A stretch of 5,586 nt of DNA from Candidatus Cryptobacteroides faecihippi (GTDB lineage Bacteria; Bacteroidota; Bacteroidia; Bacteroidales; UBA932): NCBI GenBank assembly GCA_018066065.1, contig JAGHSC010000066.1, forward strand, positions 1 through 5,586. Direction: 5' to 3'. A model generated the notes under the pieces. That model did no database searches. It was not told the origin of the DNA and saw only the letters and a list, made by a program, of their open reading frames with translations. A program made the translations under genes and the position numbers. The first letter of the stretch is position 1. The number at the start of each line of letters is the position of its first letter. Positions 1-5,586 of this stretch are shown one piece after another.

Positions 1-2633
1 TTCTGACCATCCGTGGTGTCAGTTCCATCATGGGTGACAACAACCCTCTGTACGTCATCGACGGAGTTCCGATTTACGGTCCCGACAGGGGAGCGAACTC
101 CATCAGCACGACAGGAGGAGCCATCAGGGCCGTCGCAATGGGATCGATGACCACCGGTGGCGGATCACTGGCGAGCAACTCCGACATGATCAACCAGAAC
201 TTCGAGCGCAACCCGCTCACATCCCTCAATCCTGAGGACATCGAATCCATCGAGATCCTCAAGGACGCCTACGCAACAGCAATCTACGGCTCCCGCGGAG
301 CCGCCGGCGTCATCCTCATCACCACCAAGAAGGGCAAGAGAGAGGAGGCCCAGATCACAATCAACCATTCGACATCATTCGACACCCCGATGGGCAAGCT
401 TCCCATCCTCAATGGTGACAACTATGCGATGGTCTACTCAATGTTCTACTCCGGCAACACCTACAAGTTCAATCCAGGCATCAACACGGACTGGATCGAC
501 GCTGTGACCAGGACTGCCGTCAGCAACAACACTTCTGCATCCGTCAACGGAGGTACCGACAAGGTCAACTACTTCATCAGCATCGGCTACTCCAACTCAC
601 AGTCCTACGTGATCAACAACGACATGCAGAACTACAATGCCAGGATCAACATCACCTCACAGGTCAACAAGGTCGTGACCGTGGGAGCGAACATGTCCCT
701 GGCCAAGAATGTCAACAATGCAATGGAAGCTTCCAAGGTGTACAACTACGCACTCAAGAAAGCTCCGAACACCCCTGTCTACAAGGAGGATGGCAAGTAC
801 TTCTACGGCTATTCACCTTACAACTCCATCGGCTACCTCGAGGCTTACAACCCGGTTGCCATGGCCTACGATGATGACAGCTCACTTGGAAACATCCGCG
901 CCGTCGGAAATGTCTACGCCGAGATCAAGCCGCTCAAGTGGCTCAGCTTCAAGAGCGAGTTCGGAATGGACATGGACAACAGCAACACATACACGAAGAA
1001 GGCTGAGCTCCCTGTGGAACTCGCTGCGATCCCTAACAACCACGCATCCGAGACCACTGCCCAGAACTTCCGCTTCGTCAACAACAACACCCTGAACCTC
1101 AATTACGAGTTCGGCGACAGGAACTTCCTCCAGGGCGTCGTGGGACAGAGCTACGAGACCTCACAGGAATATTCATGCTCGGTCTACGGCGGTGACTTCT
1201 TCAGCCCTGCCCTCGTGGGAGTCGGCTCCGCACAGAGAAGGATCGTGAACTACTCAGGTACAAGCCGCTGGGCCTTGCTCTCCGCTTTCGCGAGAGTCAA
1301 CTACACCCACCACAACAAGTACCTCGCCGGCTTGACCTACCGCCTCGACGGTTCCAGCCGCTTCAACCGCAACCACCGATTCCTCAACACACCTTCCGTA
1401 TCGCTCGGATGGCGAATCTCGGAGGAACCATTCATCAAGGACAGGTACCCATGGGTCGAGGACCTCAAGCTCCGCGGATCCATCGGTTGGCAGAGCCAGG
1501 ATGCCTACAACAGCTACTATGGCGCCCAGGCAACCTACGTCCTCAATCCGATCCAGTACGGCGGCTACACCTTCCTCAAGATGTCGCAGCCGGGCAACGT
1601 CAACCTCGACTGGGAGAAGACCATCACCTACGACGCAGGTCTTGACGGAACCTTCAAGGACAGAAGGGTAGAGTTCACCCTCGACTACTACTACAGGAAG
1701 ACCATCGACATGCTCTTCGCATCCGACCTCCCTGGCTACACAGGCTACACCAAGCAGGACCAGAACATCGCCGACATGCGCAACAGCGGTATCGAGTTCA
1801 GGATCGTCTCGCAGAACATCCGCCGCAAGGACTGGGGATGGATGACCACTCTCAACCTTGCCCGCAGCACGAACAAGATCCTCAAGCTCAACTTCTCCGG
1901 CGACCAGCTCGACCAGCTCAACACCACATTCAAGTACTACGAGGTCGGCTATCCGGCAGCCCAGTGGTACCTTCATCAGTGGGCTGGAGTCGATTCCGAG
2001 ACTGGTGACCCTCTCTGGAAGTACAACGACGGAACCATCTCCACGACCCCTCCGGCCGCTGACTGGTCCAACTCCCAGAACAACAAGGTCGTCATGGGAA
2101 CCGCCCTTCCTACCTTCTACGGTGGTCTGTCCAACCTCTTCACCTACAAGAACCTCGAGCTCAGCTTCATGCTGACGTTCTCAGTCGGCGGCAGGACCAT
2201 CAACGGCACGAAGGCCGACCTGATGAACTACACATCGCCGAATGCCTTCAACCTCCATCAGGACATCCTCAAGATGTGGCAGATCCAGGGCCAGAAGACC
2301 GATGTGCCTAAGCTCCGCAACAAGTCCATCGTGGGCAACTACGACTACACCACAGCCGTCACGACCACCAGGTACCTCGAGAGCAGTGACTACCTCAGGC
2401 TCAAGAACATAGAGTTCGCATGGCAGATGGGACAGGACCTTGTCAAGAAGATCGGCTTCATCAGGCAGCTCAAGCTCTTCCTTGTCGCCACGAACATCTT
2501 CACCATCACTCCGTACACCGGTCTCGATCCTGAGTCCAGTGCATTCGGATCATCTGCAATCTCCTCGGGTTACGACTACATGACGATGCCGCAGTCCCGC
2601 AGCTATCAGCTTGGAGCAAGGATTGCTTTTTAA
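1..2633 (+). CDS. SusC/RagA-family TonB-dependent outer-membrane transporter, 5'-truncated by the window edge
   Basis: This is the C-terminal 876 residues of a SusC-type transporter, the barrel that imports a ligand across the outer membrane with TonB/ExbBD energy. The frame is open from base 3; the ATG at base 30 is internal, because residues LTIRGVSSI before it already belong to the plug. Plug hallmarks are PLYVIDGVPI (bases 45-74), NPEDIESIEILKDA, YGSRGAAGV (from base 285) and the closing ILITTKKGK (to about base 338). The rest is beta-barrel sequence rich in aromatic and Asn/Gly residues, ending in YQLGARIAF, a typical outer-membrane protein C-terminus with terminal Phe. SusC proteins usually have about 1000 residues, so the signal peptide, carboxypeptidase-like regulatory domain, TonB box and plug start are missing upstream. 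There is no internal stop or frameshift. The plug has a longer than usual Gly/Ser/Met-rich segment at bases 75-209. The downstream SusD gene confirms the family; the substrate is unknown. Confidence 0.97.
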   Translation, partial: LTIRGVSSIMGDNNPLYVIDGVPIYGPDRGANSISTTGGAIRAVAMGSMTTGGGSLASNSDMINQNFERNPLTSLNPEDIESIEILKDAYATAIYGSRGAAGVILITTKKGKREEAQITINHSTSFDTPMGKLPILNGDNYAMVYSMFYSGNTYKFNPGINTDWIDAVTRTAVSNNTSASVNGGTDKVNYFISIGYSNSQSYVINNDMQNYNARINITSQVNKVVTVGANMSLAKNVNNAMEASKVYNYALKKAPNTPVYKEDGKYFYGYSPYNSIGYLEAYNPVAMAYDDDSSLGNIRAVGNVYAEIKPLKWLSFKSEFGMDMDNSNTYTKKAELPVELAAIPNNHASETTAQNFRFVNNNTLNLNYEFGDRNFLQGVVGQSYETSQEYSCSVYGGDFFSPALVGVGSAQRRIVNYSGTSRWALLSAFARVNYTHHNKYLAGLTYRLDGSSRFNRNHRFLNTPSVSLGWRISEEPFIKDRYPWVEDLKLRGSIGWQSQDAYNSYYGAQATYVLNPIQYGGYTFLKMSQPGNVNLDWEKTITYDAGLDGTFKDRRVEFTLDYYYRKTIDMLFASDLPGYTGYTKQDQNIADMRNSGIEFRIVSQNIRRKDWGWMTTLNLARSTNKILKLNFSGDQLDQLNTTFKYYEVGYPAAQWYLHQWAGVDSETGDPLWKYNDGTISTTPPAADWSNSQNNKVVMGTALPTFYGGLSNLFTYKNLELSFMLTFSVGGRTINGTKADLMNYTSPNAFNLHQDILKMWQIQGQKTDVPKLRNKSIVGNYDYTTAVTTTRYLESSDYLRLKNIEFAWQMGQDLVKKIGFIRQLKLFLVATNIFTITPYTGLDPESSAFGSSAISSGYDYMTMPQSRSYQLGARIAF

Positions 2634-2645
2634 AGAAGTACTGCC

Positions 2646-4172
2646 ATGAGAAAGACATTATCCACATTATTCGCTATAGCAGCCATCACCTCATGCAACC
2701 TGGACCTCGCTCCGGAGAATGTGATGGTCGACCAGAATGTGTACGCTGATTCCAAGACCACCCAGGCAGCCCTCATAGGCGCATATTCAAGAATGAATGT
2801 GTACTACGCCGGTGCGCCGGAGGATCAGAACAACTACAGCTACGTCTCCTACAGCTTCCTTGCTGGAGACCTCGGCACCGAGAACCTCATGGTGTACGAG
2901 GATGGCGTCGCTGACTGCCTCGCGCTCCAGAAAGGGGAGTACGACAACAGCTGCAGGGACGGTGAGATCCTCTCCACCTGGATCAAGGGCTACAATGCCA
3001 TCGACTACGCCAACTGCATCATCGACGGCATCGACCGCTTTGCCGACTACGATGAGGCCACCCAGAAGCAGTACAAGGCTGAGGCCCGCTTCATCAGGGC
3101 ATTCGTCTACCACAGCCTTCTCAGGACCTTCGGTGACGGCGCCCTCACCGGCAACTATGATGGTCTCGGTCTCATCATCAGGGACAAGCCTTACGATGGC
3201 TACAATCCGGAGGACTATGTCGCCAGGGCAACCGTCAAGGAGACTTGGGACTTCATCATCAAGGATCTCGAGATCGCTGCCTCCGACCTGCCTGCCAGTG
3301 CCGGAACCGCAGATTCCCGCTTCCGCGCCACCAAGTGTGCCGCCCTCGCGCTTCTTTCCCGCGTCTACCTCTACATGGGCAGCTACAAGAATGACAAGGA
3401 CTGCATGGACAAGGCCGCTGAATATGCAACCCAGGTCCTCGCGAGCGCAGACTACGAGTTTTCTTCTGATTGGAAGGACTACAGGGGCAGCATCTTCCCG
3501 CTCAACGAGTATGATGCAGAGTCAAAGGTCTACCCGGATCCGACCGTCAGGTCAAAGGAGATCATCTTCTACCAGCCGAGCCGAATCAGCACCACGAAGT
3601 ACACCAATGGACTTGGCATGTACTGCTACACCAAGCGTCTCTTCTGCGTGGACAAGGCAGCAATGGCTGACCTTTACCTTGAGGGAGACATGAGAGGCCC
3701 GGGAGACGGCAGCAGCAACTACCTCATCGGCATCGGCAGCACCAACTTCCACAAGGATGAGTACGCTCCTCTGAAGTACACCAACTCCGAGGGCTACGAT
3801 GATGTCCACTACATCCGCCTTGCCGAGATCAAGCTCAATCTTGCAGAGGCCCTCGCTCGCCGCGACCAGGCTGTCTCCGCCGATGCGCTCAAGCAGCTCA
3901 ACGACATCAGGCTCAAGCCATTCGAGCCTGGCAAGAAGCCTGCAGCCTTCAAGGCTTCCGACTTCTCCAATGTCGGTGAGTTCATCGATGAGATCGTCAA
4001 GGAGAGGAACCGTGAGCTTGCGTTCGAGAACCATCGCCGCTGGGATGTCATCCGCACGGGTGGAAAGCTAAGGAATGCAGACCTGACCAGCGCTCAGCAG
4101 ATCCTTCCGATCCCTGACTACGAGGTGACCATTTCAAAGGGTAAGCTCAAGCAGAACACAGCATTTGAATAG
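2646..4172 (+). CDS. SusD/RagB-family surface lipoprotein (ligand-capturing lid of the SusCD importer)
   Basis: This complete 508-residue protein is of normal SusD length. It begins with a lipoprotein signal peptide (MRK, hydrophobic stretch, then ITSC) with lipidation expected at Cys17; the acidic residues after the Cys (NLDLAPE) fit surface export in Bacteroidota. The N-terminal TPR-like half contains ALIGAYSRMN (42-51) and the conserved helix EARFIRAFVYHSLLRTFGD (146-164). The C-terminal SusD/RagB domain contains YIRLAEIKLNLAEAL (389-403), LNDIR (418-422), ERNRELAFENHRRWDVIRTG (453-472) and LPIP (487-490). It ends KQNTAFE, a variant of the common QNPGY ending. The start is chosen because it gives the full signal peptide and lies 12 bp after the transporter stop; only a weak purine tract (aaagaag) precedes it, as is usual in this phylum. 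The protein should sit on the cell surface as the lid of the SusC barrel. The mature protein has seven cysteines besides the lipidated one, which seems high for this family. Confidence 0.97.
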   Translation: MRKTLSTLFAIAAITSCNLDLAPENVMVDQNVYADSKTTQAALIGAYSRMNVYYAGAPEDQNNYSYVSYSFLAGDLGTENLMVYEDGVADCLALQKGEYDNSCRDGEILSTWIKGYNAIDYANCIIDGIDRFADYDEATQKQYKAEARFIRAFVYHSLLRTFGDGALTGNYDGLGLIIRDKPYDGYNPEDYVARATVKETWDFIIKDLEIAASDLPASAGTADSRFRATKCAALALLSRVYLYMGSYKNDKDCMDKAAEYATQVLASADYEFSSDWKDYRGSIFPLNEYDAESKVYPDPTVRSKEIIFYQPSRISTTKYTNGLGMYCYTKRLFCVDKAAMADLYLEGDMRGPGDGSSNYLIGIGSTNFHKDEYAPLKYTNSEGYDDVHYIRLAEIKLNLAEALARRDQAVSADALKQLNDIRLKPFEPGKKPAAFKASDFSNVGEFIDEIVKERNRELAFENHRRWDVIRTGGKLRNADLTSAQQILPIPDYEVTISKGKLKQNTAFE

Positions 4173-4175
4173 ACC

Positions 4176-5387
4176 ATGAAAAGAATAATCACAGGCTGCA
4201 TTGCTGCAGCCATCGCACTTGTTTCCGGCCTTGTGGCCGATGCTCAGAACAGAAGCATTCAGTTTGCTCCTGAGGGGATCACCGTCGAGGAGATGTTTGC
4301 CCAGGCAAAGGCTCAGGGCAAGACGATCTTCATCGATTGCTACACTTCCTGGTGTGGTCCGTGCAAGATGATGGCCAGGGATGTCTTCACCAATGACGAT
4401 GTCGCTGACTATTTCAACAAGAATTTCTTCAATGTCAAGTTTGACATGGAGAAAGGGGAGGGCCTGAAGCTGAACAAGAAGTTCGGCGTAAGCGCCTATC
4501 CTACAATGCTTTTCATCGATTCCGGCAACCAGTGCCTTGTGCACACTGTCATCGGTGCCAGGAAGCCGCAGGAACTCATCAAAGAGGCAGAGAAGGCTCT
4601 GAATCCTGAATATTCAATGGACAGGCTGAAGGCTGCCTACGAGGGTGGCGACAAGACTCCGGAGACGGTTGGCAGCTACCTCAAGGTGCTTGGCAAGGCG
4701 AGGCTGACTGGTCTCATGGATGAGGTCGCTCAGGATTACCTGAAGGGGATGGGCAAGAAGAAGCTTGCCGAGCCTGAGAATTGGGAGATTTTCTCTGATG
4801 GTGTGAGGAATCTTTACAGTGCTCCTGCTCAGTTGGTTTTCAAGAACCGTAAGTTCTTCACCGAGAGGATCGGTTCGCAGCCGGTCGACTGGAAGCTCGC
4901 TTCGCTCATTGCCATCGAGGCTTATCCGTTCACCAACAGCAAGGCTGTGGGTCCGGATGCTGATTTCGATCAGGCTGCCTTTGACAAGCTCAGCGCCTTC
5001 CTCAAGAAGTGCGATGATCCGTGCGTGCCCGCAATCCTTCTTCCGATGCGTGCCACCAAGGCCAACCAGGACGGCGACCTGAAGGCAATCCTCGAGTGCC
5101 TGAGGGAGAACCTTGAGGAGAAGGTGCTCTCGCCACAGGCTGGCCAGTTCTTCGTCGCCAGCAATGTGGCCAGGCTCGGCCAGGCAACCGACCCTGAGAT
5201 CAGGAAGGAGACTCTCAAGTTCATGGATGATGCTTTCGAGGCTGCCACGACTGACATGGAGAGGGCTGGCATGATGAGGATGAAGGGTATCATCCTTCGT
5301 TTCTATGGTGATGCTGCTGCTTCGGAGGAGGCGATGGCGAAGTCGATGGAGTACGGCCGCCGCAATGCTGCCAACTACCGGAAGTAG
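4176..5387 (+). CDS. Secreted thioredoxin-fold protein with WCGPC active site and a long C-terminal region of unknown function
   Basis: This complete 403-residue protein starts 3 bp after the SusD stop, so it is very likely cotranscribed and perhaps translationally coupled. Residues 1-23 form a signal peptide (MKR, hydrophobic core, then ADA before Gln24), suitable for signal peptidase I, so the product should be periplasmic. Residues about 31-142 form a thioredoxin domain: the beta strand TIFIDCYTS, the active site WCGPCK with Cys60 and Cys63, the helix that follows, DMEKGEG (90-96), and the cis-proline loop AYPT with Pro109. This pattern resembles thioredoxin-like (Thioredoxin_7 or DUF255-like) proteins of Bacteroidota. 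Residues about 145-403 look mostly helical and charged, and I recognise no family there; a TPR-like fold is possible. Extra cysteines are at 55, 120, 279, 283 and 308, with 279-283 forming CDDPC. A role in thiol-disulfide reduction or exchange is inferred from the intact CxxC; the substrate is unknown. Cys8 lies too early in the signal peptide for a convincing lipobox. Confidence 0.93.
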   Translation: MKRIITGCIAAAIALVSGLVADAQNRSIQFAPEGITVEEMFAQAKAQGKTIFIDCYTSWCGPCKMMARDVFTNDDVADYFNKNFFNVKFDMEKGEGLKLNKKFGVSAYPTMLFIDSGNQCLVHTVIGARKPQELIKEAEKALNPEYSMDRLKAAYEGGDKTPETVGSYLKVLGKARLTGLMDEVAQDYLKGMGKKKLAEPENWEIFSDGVRNLYSAPAQLVFKNRKFFTERIGSQPVDWKLASLIAIEAYPFTNSKAVGPDADFDQAAFDKLSAFLKKCDDPCVPAILLPMRATKANQDGDLKAILECLRENLEEKVLSPQAGQFFVASNVARLGQATDPEIRKETLKFMDDAFEAATTDMERAGMMRMKGIILRFYGDAAASEEAMAKSMEYGRRNAANYRK

Positions 5388-5390
5388 TTC

Positions 5391-5402
5391 CGCGCGCGAC
5401 GG
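5391..5402. repeat. Short GC-rich imperfect repeat, copy 1
   Basis: cgcgcgcgacgg here matches cgcgtgcgacgg at 5441-5452 in 11 of 12 bases, 50 bp downstream. The spacing is almost the same as that of the 24-bp repeat pair, which suggests a degenerate unit of about 50 bp. The match is short and low in complexity, so chance cannot be excluded. Confidence 0.45.
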
Positions 5403-5440
5403 GCTCGGCGGACAGCATTGCCCTTCGATTCCGCGTTTCC

Positions 5441-5452
5441 CGCGTGCGACGG
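5441..5452. repeat. Short GC-rich imperfect repeat, copy 2
   Basis: This is the partner of the element at 5391-5402 (11 of 12 bases identical). It lies 24 bp upstream of the first 24-bp repeat copy. Because part of one copy can also pair with part of the other (gcgcgcg at 5392-5398 with cgcgtgc at 5441-5447, including one G-T pair), a long-loop hairpin is possible but weak. Confidence 0.45.
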
Positions 5453-5464
5453 ACGGAATATTAG

Positions 5465-5488
5465 CTCCATTCTGCTTGTGAGGCCCTC
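5465..5488. repeat. Direct repeat, copy 1 (24 bp)
   Basis: The core ctccattctgcttgtgaggc (5465-5484) recurs exactly at 5514-5533. The match extends to 23 of 24 bases when the next four (cctc here, actc in copy 2) are included. A ggaat also lies just upstream of both copies, with a small length difference in between. The starts are 49 bp apart. The function is unknown; an exact 20-bp match this close is very unlikely by chance. Confidence 0.9.
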
Positions 5489-5513
5489 CGAGCGGGCGTT
5501 TGTCCGGGAATCA

Positions 5514-5537
5514 CTCCATTCTGCTTGTGAGGCACTC
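5514..5537. repeat. Direct repeat, copy 2 (24 bp)
   Basis: This is the second copy of the 24-bp repeat, differing from copy 1 at a single base (a for c at 5534). A 25-bp non-repeated stretch (5489-5513) separates the two copies. With only two copies and no cas genes visible, this is not evidence for a CRISPR array. Confidence 0.9.
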
Positions 5538-5586
5538 GCTATGCGGCTGGAGGAACGGGGTTGGCGATTGGTGATTATCAATTATT

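Larger units (their letters stand above)
5388..5586. other. Intergenic region after the operon, repeat-containing, no convincing gene
   Basis: These 199 bases follow the last stop codon and run to the window end. They are GC-rich up to about base 5568 and then turn AT-rich (from tgattatcaattatt), which may mark the approach to a promoter or gene beyond the window. I see no clear rho-independent terminator, no tRNA-like cloverleaf and no Bacteroidota-type promoter (TTTG with TAnnTTTG). The minus strand stays open through the region from a TTG at 5581, but the repeats argue against that frame being a protein. Confidence 0.7.

Noticed and set aside
30..32. ATG as the true start of the SusC-like gene
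   Set aside because: The frame is open to the window edge, and the residues just before this Met (IRGVSSI) are conserved plug sequence. Starting here would leave no signal peptide for an outer-membrane protein.
1254..1976. Minus-strand open frame of 240 codons inside the SusC gene
   Set aside because: It is an antisense shadow, Val/Glu/Leu-rich, explained by the near absence of stop-forming codons opposite C-ending codons. It has no recognisable protein family.
2797..3693. Plus-strand open frame of 298 codons inside the SusD gene
   Set aside because: It is an out-of-frame shadow, rich in Ser, Thr, Arg and Pro, produced by the biased codon use of SusD. It has no domain motifs, while SusD itself has all its family hallmarks.
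3552..4034. Minus-strand open frame of 160 codons inside the SusD gene
   Set aside because: It has the same antisense artefact composition (Val, Leu, Glu, Asp) and lies opposite the most conserved part of SusD.
5483..5503. Rho-independent terminator (gccc...gggc followed by gtttgt)
   Set aside because: The stem is only four base pairs with a mismatch inside, and the T tract is short and interrupted. It is too weak to call.
5465..5537. CRISPR array
   Set aside because: There are only two 24-bp copies with one 25-bp gap, no third unit at the expected place and no cas gene in the window.
5375..5581. Minus-strand open frame of 68 codons starting at a TTG, overlapping the end of the thioredoxin-like gene
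   Set aside because: It has no recognisable domain, a basic low-information composition and an overlap with a real gene's 3' end. The 24-bp repeat inside it is read in two different frames. It could only be real as the tail of a gene entering from beyond base 5586, which cannot be judged here.

Overview
The window looks like chromosomal DNA from a Bacteroidota bacterium, most likely order Bacteroidales. The evidence is a SusC/RagA-type TonB-dependent receptor followed at once by a SusD/RagB-type surface lipoprotein, a gene pair essentially confined to this phylum. Codon choice is strongly biased towards C-ending codons (AAC, TAC, ATC, CTC) with AGG and CGC for arginine, so this is one of the more GC-rich members, as found in gut or rumen communities. 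Genus and species cannot be assigned from sequence reading alone.

Layout: (1) bases 1-2633 hold the SusC-like outer-membrane transporter, cut off at its 5' end by the window edge; the signal peptide, N-terminal domain, TonB box and first part of the plug lie upstream. (2) Bases 2646-4172 hold a complete SusD-like lipoprotein, 12 bp after the transporter. (3) Bases 4176-5387 hold a complete secreted thioredoxin-fold protein with a WCGPC active site and a long C-terminal region of unknown function, only 3 bp after the SusD gene. (4) Bases 5388-5586 carry no convincing gene. They hold a near-exact 24-bp direct repeat at 49-bp spacing and a weaker pair of GC-rich repeats at 50-bp spacing, and become AT-rich at the very end.

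The three genes share a strand and are tightly spaced, so they probably form one transcript whose promoter lies upstream of the window. SusC and SusD would form the outer-membrane 'pedal-bin' importer: the SusD lid captures a ligand at the cell surface and the SusC barrel moves it to the periplasm using TonB energy. The third product should be exported and is a candidate periplasmic thiol-disulfide protein. No glycosidase, lyase, sulfatase, peptidase or regulator is visible, so the imported substrate (glycan, peptide or other) cannot be named.

Nothing here is clearly a new system. The points most worth a second look are the coupling of a redox protein to a SusCD pair whose SusD has seven non-lipid cysteines, the extra CxxxC motif and unassigned C-terminal region of the thioredoxin-like protein, and the intergenic repeats after the operon.
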